Assembly (NCBI GenBank): GCA_030340625.1
Contig: JAOPHQ010000917.1
Coordinates: 1 to 64,000, forward strand
Origin: Merluccius polli
Lineage: Eukaryota > Chordata > Actinopteri > Gadiformes > Merlucciidae
DNA length: 64,000 nt
Reading direction: 5' to 3'
Under the pieces are notes generated by a model, which saw nothing but the letters and a program-made list of their open reading frames with translations, was not told the origin of the DNA and did not search any database. Shown here in pieces: positions 10,192-24,500 of the stretch (positions within the stretch are counted from its first letter, which is position 1; each line of letters opens with the position of its first letter). The translations under genes and the position numbers were made by a program.

Positions 10192-13100
10192 AATACCCTC
10201 TGATGAGAACCTGTATCTCTCATACAGAATACCCTCTGATGAGAACCTGTATCTCTCATAAAGAATACCCTCTGATGAGAACCTGTATCTCTCATAAAGA
10301 ATACCCTCTGATGAGAACCTGTATCTCTCATAGCGAATACCCTCTGATGAGAACCTGTATCTCTCATAAAGAATACCCTCTGATGAGAACCTGTATCTCT
10401 CATACAGAATACCCTCTGATGAGAACCTGTATCTCTCATAAAGAATACCCTCTGATGAGAACCTGTATCTCTCATAAAGAATACCCTCTGATGAGAACCT
10501 GTATCTCTCATACAGAATACCCTCTGATGAGAACCTGTATCTCTCATAAAGAATATCCTCTGATGAGAACCTGTATCTCTCATACAGAATACCCTCTGAT
10601 GAGAACCTGTATCTCTCATACAGAATACCCTCTGATGAGAACCTGTATCTCATACATAATACCCTCTGATGAGAACCTGTATCTCTCATAAAGAATACCC
10701 TCTGATGAGAACCTGTATCTCTCATACAGAATATCCTCTGATGAGAACCTGTATCTCTCATACAGAACACCCTCTGATGAGAACCTGTATCTCTCATAAA
10801 GAATATCCTCTGATGAGAACCTGTATCTCTCATACAGAATATCCTTTGATGAGAACCTGTATCTCTCATACAGAATATCCTCTGATGAGAACCTGTATCT
10901 CTCATACAGAATATCCTCTGATGAGAACCTGTATCTCTCATACAGAATACCTCTGATGAGAACCTGTATCTCTCATACAGAATACCCTCTGATGAGAACC
11001 TGTATCTCTCATACAGTATACCCTCTGATGAGAACCTATATCTCTCATACAGTATACCCTCTGATGAGAACCTATATCTCTCATACAGTATACCCTCTGA
11101 TGAGAACCTATATCTCTCATACAGAATACCCTCTGATGAGAACCTGTATCTCTCATACAGAATACCCTCTGATGAGAACCTGTATCTCTCATACAGTATA
11201 CCCTCTGATGAGAACCTGTATCTCTCATAAAGAATACCCTCTGATGAGAACCTGTATCTCTCATACAGAATACCTTCTGATGAGAACCTGTATCTCTCAT
11301 AAAGAATACCCTCTGATGAGAACCTGTATCTCTCATACAGAATACCCTCTGATGAGAACCTGTATCTCTCATACAGAATACCCTCTGATGAGAACCTGTA
11401 TCTCTCATAAAGAATACCCTCTGATGAGAACCTGTATCTCTCATAAAGAATACCCTCTGATGAGAACCTGTATCTCTCATACAGAATATCCTCTGATGAG
11501 AACCTGTATCTCTCATACAGAATACCCTCTGATGAGAACCTGTATCTCTCATAAAGAATATCCTCTGATGAGAACCTGTATCTCTCATACAGAATACCCT
11601 CTGATGAGAACCTGTATCTCTCATACAGAATACCCTCTGATGAGAACCTGTATCTCATACAGAATACCCTCTGATGAGAACCTGTATCTCTCATAAAGAG
11701 TACCCTCTGATGAGAACCTGTATCTCTCGTACAGAATACCCTCTGATGAGAACCTGTATCTCTCATACAGAATATCCTCTGATGAGAACCTGTATCTCTC
11801 ATACAGAATACCCTCTGATGAGAACCTGTATCTCTCATACAGAACACCCTCTGATGAGAACCTGTATCTCTCATAAAGAACATCCTCTGATGAGAACCTG
11901 TATCTCTCATACAGAATATCCTCTGATGAGAACCTGTATCTCTCATACAGAATACCCTCTGATGAGAACCTGTATCTCTCATACAGAATACCCTCTGATG
12001 AGAACCTGTATCTCTCATACAGAAGACACTCTGAAGAGAACCTGTATCTCTCATACAGTATACCCTCTGATGAGAACCTATATCTCTCATACAGTATACC
12101 CTCTGATGAGAACCTGTATCTCTCATACAGAATACCCTCTGATGAGAACCTGTATCTCTCATACAGTATACCCTCTGATGAGAACCTGTATCTCTCATAC
12201 AAAATACCCTCTGATGAGAACCTGTATCTCTCATAAAGAATACCCTCTGATGAGAACCTGTATCTCTCATACAGAATACCCTCTGATGAGAACCTGTATC
12301 TCTCATAAAGAATACCCTCTGATGAGAACCTGTATCTCTCATAAAGAATACCCTCTGATGAGAACCTGTATCTCTCATACAGAATACCCTCTGATGAGAA
12401 CCTGTATCTCTCATAAAGAATACCCTCTGATGAGAACCTGTATCTCTCATACAGAACACCCTCTGATGAGAACCTGTATCTCTCATGAAGAATATCCTCT
12501 GATGAGAACCTGTATCTCTCATACAGAATATCCTCTGATGAGAACCTGTATCTCTCATACAGAATATCCTCTGATGAGAACCTGTATCTCTCATACAGAA
12601 TATCCTCTGATGATAACCTGTATCTCTCATACAGAATATCCTCTGATGAGAACCTGTATCTCTCATACAGAATATCCTCTGATGAGAACCTGTATCTCTC
12701 ATACAGAATACCCTCTGATGAGAACCTGTATCTCTCATACAGTATACCCTCTGATGAGAACCTGTATCTCTCATACAGAATACCCTCTGATGAGAACCTG
12801 TATCTCTCATACAGAATACCCTCTGATGAGAACCTGTATCTCTCATAAAGAATACCCTCTGATGAGAACCTGTATCTCTCATAAAGAATACCCTCTGATG
12901 AGAACCTGTATCTCTCATAAAGAATACCCTCTGATGAGAACCTGTATCTCTCATAAAGAATACCCTCTGATGAGAACCTGTATCTCTCATACAGAATATC
13001 CTCTGATGAGAACCTGTATCTCTCATACAGAATACCCTCTGATGAGAACCTGTATCTCTCATAAAGAATATCCTCTGATGAGAACCTGTATCTCTCATAC

Positions 13101-13577
13101 AGAATACCCTCTGATGAGAACCTGTATCTCTCGTACAGAATACCCTCTGATGAGAACCTGTATCTCATACAGAATACCCTCTGATGAGAACCTGTATCTC
13201 TCGTACAGAATATCCTCTGATGAGAACCTGTATCTCTCATAAAGAACATCCTCTGATGAGAACCTGTATCTCTCATACAGAATATCCTCTGATGAGAACC
13301 TGTATCTCTCATAAAGAATATCCTCTGATGAGAACCTGTATCTCTCATACAGAATACCCTCTGATGAGAAGCTGTATCTCTCATACAGAATACCCTCTGA
13401 TGAGAACCTGTATCTCTCATACAGAATACCCTCTGATGAGAACCTGTATCTCTCATACAGAATATCATCTGATGAGAACCTGTATCTCTCATACAGAATA
13501 CCCTCTGATGAGAACCTGTATCTCTCATACAGAATACCCTCTGATGAGAACCTGTATCTCTCATACAGAATATCCTC
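10192..13577. repeat. 36-bp minisatellite array A4 (long)
   Basis: About 94 units, nearly all 36 bp. Frame-changing variants (tacagaatacctctg at about 10938; tgtatctcatac at about 10648, 11654 and 13165) divide it into blocks. Contains runs of variant units (cagtatacc with aacctatatc) that recur as block markers. Confidence 0.97.
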
Positions 13578-13815
13578 AGGCAATGCCAAGGGATCGGATC
13601 TGTCCCGAATGCGGCGCTCAGCTTTAAGAAGCCGATCTAATCGGAAAGTCTTCGCTGAAAACCTCCTCCCGACCAGGTTTGGTTGCCAGCATAAGTTACC
13701 ATGGTGATATAGCGACGCTAAAAGAGAGCGACTTTCGTAGGACAGCTAACCCAGGCTTTGAGCGCAACATACCTCGCTAACCCACTCATCGAGGTTCGTA
13801 GTACACCCCCCTGGT

Positions 13816-13964
13816 CACACAGGTGTTTCAATTAAATACTTTCCCAGAAAGCAACATTATATAATTATATATTATCAATACAAACTAAAATATTGCCACT
13901 TCTACAATTGGAAACTTTAACATGCCGATCACCGGGCTTTCACCACAAAATAAATAATAAACCG

Positions 13965-14003
<39 letters not shown>

Positions 14004-14601
14004 CTGTCGGCTATCCAGTCATCGGTCCGAGTCTGACTCTGTTGCTGCAGAGCTTCAGTGTAGCCTACAAGTTTCTGTAGACACACGGCTGCCATAGTGT
14101 GAGAGTCGGCCCACTTCTAGTTATCACAAAGCTCATGAGTGGTTTGAACATTGTGCAAAGTTTTGATGAAAATGCACGGCAGGACTGGCGCTGTTCACCT
14201 GAAGATTAATCACACAGGCGCTGTTGTGGGAGACGATCGCCATGAAAGGAAAAACCATCACTACCTGTTCTATTCATGTTTATTCAATTACCACCCTGCT
14301 CTTATTAGTAGGTAGAACTGTCTCGTTTAAACATTGAAATAGCTGCTAAATCGCCTACGTTCATTATTAAAACCCTTCTGAAACCTAGAATAATCCTCCT
14401 TCTTGTATTTCTAGAAGAGTCCGGCAGGAGAGAGCAGACTCCCCTGGACCCAGCTGTGTCTCCATGAAGAGTGACAGGTCTATGAATCATCCTGCTACGT
14501 TTAAAGATGGAAATCAGTCTATTGAGAAGAGGTAAGGATTTGTTGGAGATGATAAAAATACAATAGTTGAATATCCTCTCTCTATGTTATCTATCTGTTA
14601 T
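13816..14601 (+). other. Duplicated NLR intron segment 4 (alpha) with (CA)n
   Basis: Alpha variant, (CA)n at 13967-14002, cassette exon at 14415. Confidence 0.85.
14415..14531 (+). CDS. NLR cassette exon, copy 4 (alpha subtype)
   Basis: Clean counterpart of copy 1, about 11.41 kb downstream, without its two indels. Open throughout, acceptor ttgtatttctag, donor gtaagg, phase 2/2. Confidence 0.75.
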
Positions 14602-17193
14602 ACCAGGGGGGTATACTACGAAGCTCGCTGAACATACCCAGGCTTTCTTTGGATAACCTGGTTCGACAAATACGAAACTCGTGATCAGAGTGAAACGGTT
14701 CCACAAAGCTCACTTACGAGTCACTTTGTCCAGCCAGGTTTTCCGCTTTAGGTTCAATGCGCGCTCACATAAAAAGGGCGTAACCCAACGTTATCCACCT
14801 TGACGAAATGGATCCGACGGAGCGAACACGGGCTATGATGTCACTCAGGAGGAGCAAGTAGTGATTATGAACTCAAATAACGGCAAGGGGCCATACAGTT
14901 ATAGCCCATAATAAGGCTAGGGAGGCGTGCTGGCAAAAAACAGCAGATTCTGTGAATACGTGAAAAGATTCTGCATAGCCTAATTGTCTAAACATAACTA
15001 TGCCAAATGCAGAATTGTTCGCCATTAATCCCAATAGAGTCATATGAATGCAAAAGCAATCTCCAACTTGCTTTATTGTGTAATTTAGGGAATTCATTTC
15101 AAATACATCCTATATGTAAGAAACTTATTGCATGTGCTGGATGGTAGCGACGGTGGTGTGGTGGATTAGTATGTGAGCTGACGCAGCGACCGGGGGTTCA
15201 TATGTTGCCCGTCCATCATCATGCCTTTTAGCATATGCTGCTAAACATATTTAGCAGTGTATTTAGGGCAGCAGCTACAACCTCGCGTATCGCACGGCAC
15301 ACTGTATTTTTGCTTATATTTTCGGCATCACCAACTGTATGCAAATATGTACCCGTGGCAACAAATCGCAACAGTAAGCGCACGGCTTCTTTTTGTAGCA
15401 TTGCCTACATAAGGTCCAACAAGGATGACCAAATAGCGAATACCCTCTGATGAGAACCTGTATCTCTCATACAGAATATCCTCTGATGAGAACCTGTATC
15501 TCTCATAGCGAATACCCTCTGATGAGAACCTGTATCTCTCATACAGAATATCCTCTGATGAGAACCTGTATCTCTCATACAGAATACCCTCTGATGAGAA
15601 CCTGTATCTCTCATAAAGAATATCCTCTGATGAGAACCTGTATCTCTCATACAGAATACCCTCTGATGAGAACCTGTATCTCATACATAATACCCTCTGA
15701 TGAGAACCTGTATCTCTCATAAAGAATACCCTCTGATGAGAACCTGTATCTCTCGTACAGAATACCCTCTGATGAGAACCTGTATCTCTCATACAGAATA
15801 TCCTCTGATGAGAACCTGTATCTCTCATACAGAACACCCTCTGATGAGAACCTGTATCTCTCATAAAGAATATCCTCTGATGAGAACCTGTATCTCTCAT
15901 ACAGAATATCCTCTGATGAGAACCTGTATCTCTCATACAGAATACCTCTGATGAGAACCTGTATCTCTCATACAGAATACCCTCTGATGAGAACCTGTAT
16001 CTCTCATACAGAATACCCTCTGATGAGAACCTGTATCTCTCATACAGTATACCCTCTGATGAGAACCTATATCTCTCATACAGTATACCCTCTGATGAGA
16101 ACCTATATCTCTCATACAGAATACCCTCTGATGAGAACCTGTATCTCTCATACAGAATACCCTCTGATGAGAACCTGTATCTCTCATACAGTATACCCTC
16201 TGATGAGAACCTGTATCTCTCATAAAGAATACCCTCTGATGAGAACCTGTATCTCTCATACAGAATACCTTCTGATGAGAACCTGTATCTCTCATAAAGA
16301 ATACCCTCTGATGAGAACCTGTATCTCTCATAAAGAATACCCTCTGATGAGAACCTGTATCTCTCATACAGAATACCCTCTGATGAGAACCTGTATCTCT
16401 CATAAAGAATACCCTCTGATGAGAACCTGTATCTCTCATAAAGAATACCCTCTGATGAGAACCTGTATCTCTCATACAGAATATCCTCTGATGAGAACCT
16501 GTATCTCTCATACAGAATACCCTCTGATGAGAACCTGTATCTCTCATAAAGAATACCCTCTGATGAGAACCTGTATCTCTCATACAGAATACCCTCTGAT
16601 GAGAACCTGTATCTCATACAGAATACCCTCTGATGAGAACCTGTATCTCTCATAAAGAGTACCCTCTGATGAGAACCTGTATCTCTCGTACAGAATACCC
16701 TCTGATGAGAACCTGTATCTCTCATACAGAATATCCTCTGATGAGAACCTGTATCTCTCATACAGAACACCCTCTGATGAGAACCTGTATCTCTCATAAA
16801 GAATATCCTCTGATGAGAACCTGTATCTCTCATACAGAATACCCTCTGATGAGAACCTGTATCTCTCATACAGAATACCCTCTGATGAGAACCTGTATCT
16901 CTCATACAGAATATCCTCTGATGAGAACCTGTATCTCTCATACAGAATATCCTCAGGCAATGCCAAGGGATCGGATCTGTCCCGAATGCGGCGCTCAGCT
17001 TTAAGAAGCCGATCTAATCGGAAAGTCTTCGCTGAAAACCTCCTCCCGACCAGGTTTGGTTGCCAGCATAAGTTACCATGGTGATATAGCGACGCTAAAA
17101 GAGTGCGACTTTCGTAGGACAGCTAACCCAGGCTTTGAGCGCAACATACCTCGCTAACCCACTCATCGAGGTTCGTAGTACACCCCCCCTGGT
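14602..17193 (-). mobile_element. Harbinger element H5 (alpha left end, medium array)
   Basis: Clean counterpart of H2. Left end accaggggggtatactacga, right end at 17193; array A5 inside; lacks the tRNA-like stretch (ttttagcatatgctgctaaac in its place). Confidence 0.9.
15439..16954. repeat. 36-bp minisatellite array A5 (medium)
   Basis: About 42 units, the same variant order as A2 over most of the shared length, one block-boundary unit at about 15935 and 34-bp units at about 15675 and 16612. Confidence 0.97.
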
Positions 17194-17344
17194 CACACAG
17201 GTGTTTCAATTAAATACTTTCCGAGAAAGCAACATTATATAAATATATATTATCAATACAAACTAAAATATTGTCCACTTCTACAATTGGAAACTTTAAC
17301 ATGCCGATCACCGGGCTTTCACCACAAAATAAATAATAAACCGA

Positions 17345-17385
<41 letters not shown>

Positions 17386-17986
17386 GCTGTCGGCTATCCA
17401 GTCATCAGTCCGAGTCTGACTCTGTTGCTGCAGAGCTTCAGTGTAGCCTACAAGTTTCTGAAGACACACGGCTGCCATAGTGTGAGAGTCGGCCCACTTC
17501 TAGTTATCACAAAGCTGATGAGTGGTTTGAACATTGTGCAAAGTTTTGATGAAAATGCACGGCAGGACTGGTGCTATTCACCTGAAGAGAAATCACCCAG
17601 GCGCTGTTGTGGGAGACGATCGCCATGAAAGGAAAAACAATCACTACCTGTTCTATTCATGTTTATTCAATTACCACCCTGCTCTTATTAGTAGGTAGAG
17701 CTGTCTTGTTTAAACATTGAAATAGCTGCTAAATCGCCTACGTTCCTTATTAAAACCCTTCTGAAACCTAGAATAATCCTGCTACTTGTTTTTCTAGAAG
17801 AGTCCGGCAGGAGAGAGCAGACTCCCCTGGACCCAGCTGTGTCTCCATGAAGAGTGACCGGTCTATGGATCATCCTGCTACGTTTAAAGATGGAAGTCAG
17901 TCTATTGAGAAGAGGTAAGGATTTGTTAGAGATGATAAAAATACAATAGTTGAATATCCTCTCTCTATGTTATCTATCTATGTTAT
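17194..17986 (+). other. Duplicated NLR intron segment 5 (beta) with (CA)n
   Basis: Beta variant, (CA)n at 17350-17384, cassette exon at 17798. Confidence 0.85.
17798..17914 (+). CDS. NLR cassette exon, copy 5 (beta subtype)
   Basis: Counterpart of the copy at 6413 (offset 11385). Open, 117 bp, phase 2/2, same beta-specific residues (GSQSIEK) and acceptor (ttgtttttctag). Confidence 0.75.
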
Positions 17987-18712
17987 ACCTGGGGGGTATA
18001 CTACGAAGCTCGCTGAACATACCCAGGCTTTCTTTGGATAACCTGGATCGACAAATACGAAACTCGTGATCAGAGTGAAACGGTTCCACAAAGCTCACTT
18101 ACGAGTCACTTTGTCAAGCCAGGTTTTCCGCTTTAGTTTCAATGCGCGCTCACATAAAAAGGGCGTAACCCAACGTTATCCACCTTGACGAAATGTCCCG
18201 ACGGAGCGAACACGGGCTATGATGTCACTCAGGAGGAGCAAGTAGTGATTATGAACTCAAATAACGGCAAGGGGCCATACAGTTATAGCCCGTAATAAGG
18301 CTAGGGAGGCGTGCTGGCAAAAAACAGCAGATTCTGTGAATGCGTGAAAAGATTCTGCATAGCCTAATTGTCTAAACATAACTATGCCAAATGCAGAATT
18401 GTTCGCCATTAATCCCAATAGAGTCATATGAATGCAAAAGCAATCTCCAACTTGCTTTATTGTGTAATTTAGGGAATTCATTTCAAATACATCCTGTATG
18501 TAAGAAACGTATTGCATGTGCTGGACGGTAGCGACGGTGGTGTGGTGGATTAGTATGTGAGCTGACGCAGCGACCGGGGTTCATATGTTGCCCGTCCATC
18601 ATCACGCCTTTACCCCCATCTAGATTACCAAACTGGATCATTCCATAACATTAATGAATAAGTATTCCATATGACATAAGAAATATAACTTTTTAAAATA
18701 CACATAAATGCA

Positions 18713-18784
18713 CTTCGCTTGGGAATCGAACCCAGCACGCAGAATCTCAAGACTGACGCACTACCGCCACTCTACCACTCATTC
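18713..18784 (-). other. tRNA-like segment (H6), intact B box
   Basis: Copy of the 7329 segment with B box ggttcgattcc. Confidence 0.6.
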
Positions 18785-18808
18785 ATACAAACAGGTGTTT
18801 TCTTTTAC

Positions 18809-19559
18809 CTACAAGTTGATCAAATCCTTCCTTGACAGTTTGTGTTGGCAAAAAGTTGGGAAACACCACAAACATATTTAGCAGTGTATTTAGGGCAGCA
18901 GCTACAACCTCGCGTATCGCACGGCACACTGTAGTTTTGCTTATATTTTCGGCATCACCAACTGTATGCAAATATGTACCCGTGGCAACACATCGCAACA
19001 GTAAGCGCACGGCTTCTTTTTGTAGCATTGCCTACATAAGGTCCAACAAGGATGACCAAATAGCGAATACCCTCTGATGAGAACCTGTATCTCTCATACA
19101 GAATACCCTCTGATGAGAACCTGTATCTCTCATACAGAATACCCTCTGATGAGAACCTGTATCTCTCATACAGAATATCCTCTGATGAGAACCTGTATCT
19201 CTCATACAGAATATCCTCTGATGAGAACCTGTATCTCTCATACAGAATACCCTCTGATGAGAACCTGTATCTCTCATACAGAATACCCTCTGATGAGAAT
19301 CTGTATCTCTCATACAGAATACCCTCTGATGAGAACCTGTATCTCTCATACAGAATACCCTCTGATGAGAATCTGTATCTCTCATACAGAATACCCTCTG
19401 ATGAGAACCTGTATCTCTCATACAGAATATCCTCAGGCAATGCCAAGGGATCGGATCTGTCCCGAAAGCGGCGCTCAGCTTTAAGAAGCCGATCTAATCG
19501 GAAAGTCTTGGCTGAAAACCTCCTCCCGACCAGGTTTGGTTGCCAGCATAAGTTACCAT
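18809..19559 (-). pseudogene. HARBI1-type transposase fragment with in-frame repeat expansion (H6)
   Basis: Same as the fragment in H3, same frame break and ten open repeat units; offset 11384. Confidence 0.88.
19066..19434. repeat. 36-bp minisatellite array A6 (short, fully in frame)
   Basis: Ten units, the same order of variants as A3 (offset 11384). Minus-strand transposase frame open throughout. Confidence 0.97.
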
Positions 19560-19672
19560 GGTGATATAGCGACGCTAAAAGAGAGCGACTTTCGTAGGAT
19601 AGCTAACCCAGGCTTTGAGCGCAACATACCTCGCTAACCCACTCATCGAGGTTCGTAGTACACCCCCCTGGT

Positions 19673-19821
19673 CACACAGGTGTTTCAATTAAATACTTTC
19701 CCAGAAAGCAACATTATATAATTATATATTATCAATACAAACTAAAATATTGCCACTTCTACAATTGGAAACTTTAACATGCCGATCACCGGGCTTTCAC
19801 CACAAAATAAATAATAAACCG

Positions 19822-19894
<73 letters not shown>

Positions 19895-20494
19895 CTGTCG
19901 GCTATCCAGTCATCGGTCCGAGTCTGACTCTGTTGCTGCAGAGCTTCAGTGTAGCCTACAAGTTTCTGAAGACACACGGCTGCCATAGTGTGAGAGTCGG
20001 CCCACTTCTAGTTATCACAAAGCTCATGAGTGGTTTGAACATTGTGCAAAGTTTTGATGAAAATGCACGGCAGAACTGGCGCTGTTCACCTGAAGAGAAA
20101 TCACACAGGCGCTGTTGTGGGAGACGATCGCCATGAAAGGAAAAACCATCACTACCTGTTCTATTCATGTTTATTCAATTACCACCCTGCTCTTATTAGT
20201 AGGTAGAACTGTCTCGTTTAAACATTGAAATAGCTGCTAAATCGCCTACGTTCATTATTAAAACCCTTCTGAAACCTAGAATAATCCTCCTTCTTGTATC
20301 TCTAGAAGAGTCCGGCAGGAGAGAGCAGACTCCCCTGGACCCAGCTGTGTCTCCATGAAGAGTGACAGGTCTATGAATCATCCTGCTACGTTTAAAGATG
20401 GAAATCAGTCTATTGAGAAGAGGTAAGGATTTGTTGGAGATGATAAAAATACAATAGTTGAATATCCTCTCTCTATGTTATCTATCTATGTTAT
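19673..20494 (+). other. Duplicated NLR intron segment 6 (gamma) with long (CA)n
   Basis: Gamma variant, (CA)n at 19824-19893, same length as in segment 3; cassette exon at 20306. Confidence 0.85.
20306..20422 (+). CDS. NLR cassette exon, copy 6 (gamma subtype)
   Basis: Counterpart of the copy at 8922 (offset 11384); I see no difference over the exon. Open, phase 2/2, intact splice signals. Confidence 0.75.
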
Positions 20495-21222
20495 ACCTGG
20501 GGGGTATACTACGAAGCTCGCTGAACATACCCAGGCTTTCTTTGGATAACCTGGTTCGACAAATACGAAACTCGTGATCAGAGTGAAACGGTTCCACAAA
20601 GCTCACTTACGAGTCACTTTGTCCAGCCAGGTTTTCCGCTTTAGTTTCAATGCGCGCTCACATAAAAAGGGCGTAACCCAACGTTATCCACCTTGACGAA
20701 ATGTCTCCGACGGAGCGAACACGGGCTATGATGTCACTCAGGAGGAGCAAGTAGTGATTATGAACTCAAATAACGGCAAGGGGCCATACAGTTATAGCCC
20801 ATAATAAGGCTAGGGAGGCGTGCTGGCAAAAAACAGCAGATTCTGTGAATGCGTGAAAAGATTCTGCATAGCCTAATTGTCTAAACATAACTATGCCAAA
20901 TGCAGAATTGTTCGCCATTAATCCCAATAGAGTCATATGAATGCAAAAGCAATCTCCAACTTGCTTTATTGTGTAATTTAGGGAATTCATTTCAAATACA
21001 TCCTATATGTAAGAAACGTATTGCATTTGCTGGATGGTAGCGACGGTGGTGTGGTGGATTAGTATGTGAGCTGACGCAGCGACCGGGGTTCATATGTTGC
21101 CCGTCCATCATCATGCCTTTTACCCCCATCTAGATTACCAAACTGGATCATTCCATAACATTAATGAATAAGTATTCCATATGACATAAGAAATATAACT
21201 TTTTAAAATACACATAAATGCA

Positions 21223-21294
21223 CTTCGCTTGGGAATCAAACCCAGCACGCAGAATCTCAAGACTGACGCACTACCGCCACTCTACCACTCATTC
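21223..21294 (-). other. tRNA-like segment (H7), mutated B box
   Basis: Copy of the 9839 segment, B box ggtttgattcc. Confidence 0.55.
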
Positions 21295-21575
21295 ACACAA
21301 ACGGGTGTTTTCTTTTACCTACAAGTTGATCAAATCCTTCCTTGACAGTTTGTGTTGGCAAAAAGTTGGGAAACACCACAAACATATTTAGCAGTGTATT
21401 TAGGGCAGCAGCTACAACCTCGCGTATCGCACGGCACACTGTAGTTTTGCTTATATTTTCGGCATCACCAACTGTATGCAAATATGTACCCGTGGCAACA
21501 CATCGCAACAGTAAGCGCACGGCTTCTTTTTGTAGCATTGCCTACATAAGGTCCAACAAGGATGACCAAATAGCG

Positions 21576-24500
21576 AATACCCTCTGATGAGAACCTGTAT
21601 CTCTCATACAGAATACCCTCTGATGAGAACCTGTATCTCTCATAAAGAATACCCTCTGATGAGAACCTGTATCTCTCATAAAGAATACCCTCTGATGAGA
21701 ACCTGTATCTCTCATAGCGAATACCCTCTGATGAGAACCTGTATCTCTCATAAAGAATACCCTCTGATGAGAACCTGTATCTCTCATACAGAATACCCTC
21801 TGATGAGAACCTGTATCTCTCATAAAGAATACCCTCTGATGAGAACCTGTATCTCTCATAAAGAATACCCTCTGATGAGAACCTGTATCTCTCATACAGA
21901 ATACCCTCTGATGAGAACCTGTATCTCTCATAAAGAATATCCTCTGATGAGAACCTGTATCTCTCATACAGAATACCCTCTGATGAGAACCTGTATCTCT
22001 CATACAGAATACCCTCTGATGAGAACCTGTATCTCATACATAATACCCTCTGATGAGAACCTGTATCTCTCATAAAGAATACCCTCTGATGAGAACCTGT
22101 ATCTCTCATACAGAATATCCTCTGATGAGAACCTGTATCTCTCATACAGAACACCCTCTGATGAGAACCTGTATCTCTCATAAAGAATATCCTCTGATGA
22201 GAACCTGTATCTCTCATACAGAATATCCTTTGATGAGAACCTGTATCTCTCATACAGAATATCCTCTGATGAGAACCTGTATCTCTCATACAGAATATCC
22301 TCTGATGAGAACCTGTATCTCTCATACAGAATACCTCTGATGAGAACCTGTATCTCTCATACAGAATACCCTCTGATGAGAACCTGTATCTCTCATACAG
22401 TATACCCTCTGATGAGAACCTATATCTCTCATACAGTATACCCTCTGATGAGAACCTATATCTCTCATACAGTATACCCTCTGATGAGAACCTATATCTC
22501 TCATACAGAATACCCTCTGATGAGAACCTGTATCTCTCATACAGAATACCCTCTGATGAGAACCTGTATCTCTCATACAGTATACCCTCTGATGAGAACC
22601 TGTATCTCTCATAAAGAATACCCTCTGATGAGAACCTGTATCTCTCATACAGAATACCTTCTGATGAGAACCTGTATCTCTCATAAAGAATACCCTCTGA
22701 TGAGAACCTGTATCTCTCATAAAGAATACCCTCTGATGAGAACCTGTATCTCTCATACAGAATACCCTCTGATGAGAACCTGTATCTCTCATAAAGAATA
22801 CCCTCTGATGAGAACCTGTATCTCTCATAAAGAATACCCTCTGATGAGAACCTGTATCTCTCATACAGAATATCCTCTGATGAGAACCTGTATCTCTCAT
22901 ACAGAATACCCTCTGATGAGAACCTGTATCTCTCATAAAGAATATCCTCTGATGAGAACCTGTATCTCTCATACAGAATACCCTCTGATGAGAACCTGTA
23001 TCTCTCATACAGAATACCCTCTGATGAGAACCTGTATCTCATACAGAATACCCTCTGATGAGAACCTGTATCTCTCATAAAGAGTACCCTCTGATGAGAA
23101 CCTGTATCTCTCGTACAGAATACCCTCTGATGAGAACCTGTATCTCTCATACAGAATATCCTCTGATGAGAACCTGTATCTCTCATACAGAATACCCTCT
23201 GATGAGAACCTGTATCTCTCATACAGAACACCCTCTGATGAGAACCTGTATCTCTCATAAAGAACATCCTCTGATGAGAACCTGTATCTCTCATACAGAA
23301 TATCCTCTGATGAGAACCTGTATCTCTCATACAGAATATCCTCTGATGAGAACCTGTATCTCTCATACAGAATACCCTCTGATGAGAACCTGTATCTCTC
23401 ATACAGAATACCCTCTGATGAGAACCTGTATCTCTCATACAGAAGACACTCTGAAGAGAACCTGTATCTCTCATACAGTATACCCTCTGATGAGAACCTA
23501 TATCTCTCATACAGTATACCCTCTGATGAGAACCTGTATCTCTCATACAGAATACCCTCTGATGAGAACCTGTATCTCTCATACAGTATACCCTCTGATG
23601 AGAACCTGTATCTCTCATACAAAATACCCTCTGATGAGAACCTGTATCTCTCATAAAGAATACCCTCTGATGAGAACCTGTATCTCTCATACAGAATACC
23701 CTCTGATGAGAACCTGTATCTCTCATAAAGAATACCCTCTGATGAGAACCTGTATCTCTCATAAAGAATACCCTCTGATGAGAACCTGTATCTCTCATAC
23801 AGAATACCCTCTGATGAGAACCTGTATCTCTCATAAAGAATACCCTCTGATGAGAACCTGTATCTCTCATACAGAACACCCTCTGATGAGAACCTGTATC
23901 TCTCATGAAGAATATCCTCTGATGAGAACCTGTATCTCTCATACAGAATATCCTCTGATGAGAACCTGTATCTCTCATACAGAATATCCTCTGATGAGAA
24001 CCTGTATCTCTCATACAGAATATCCTCTGATGATAACCTGTATCTCTCATACAGAATATCCTCTGATGAGAACCTGTATCTCTCATACAGAATATCCTCT
24101 GATGAGAACCTGTATCTCTCATACAGAATACCCTCTGATGAGAACCTGTATCTCTCATACAGTATACCCTCTGATGAGAACCTGTATCTCTCATACAGAA
24201 TACCCTCTGATGAGAACCTGTATCTCTCATACAGAATACCCTCTGATGAGAACCTGTATCTCTCATACAGAATACCCTCTGATGAGAACCTGTATCTCTC
24301 ATAAAGAATACCCTCTGATGAGAACCTGTATCTCTCATAAAGAATACCCTCTGATGAGAACCTGTATCTCTCATACAGAATACCCTCTGATGAGAACCTG
24401 TATCTCTCATAAAGAATACCCTCTGATGAGAACATGTATCTCTCATAAAGAATACCCTCTGATGAGAACCTGTATCTCTCATACAGAATATCCTCTGATG

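Larger units (their letters stand above)
9111..13815 (-). mobile_element. Harbinger element H4 (gamma left end, long array)
   Basis: Left inverted repeat at 9111, right end at 13815. Same parts as H3 with array A4; the tRNA-like B box is mutated (aatcaaaccc) in gamma copies. Confidence 0.9.
17987..19672 (-). mobile_element. Harbinger element H6 (beta left end, short array)
   Basis: Near-copy of H3 (offset about 11385), 1.69 kb, both inverted repeats present, ten repeat units in frame. Confidence 0.92.

Noticed and set aside
10081..13098. A 1005-codon minus-strand repetitive protein gene (and similar 500-1000-codon frames in A5, A7, A9, A10)
   Set aside because: The frame is open only because the repeat length is a multiple of three; it changes frame inside the array and ends in a broken transposase fragment.
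10192..13577. CRISPR array (regular 36-bp repeats)
   Set aside because: Units are directly adjacent with no unique spacers, the setting is a fish gene intron, and the repeat matches transposase codons.
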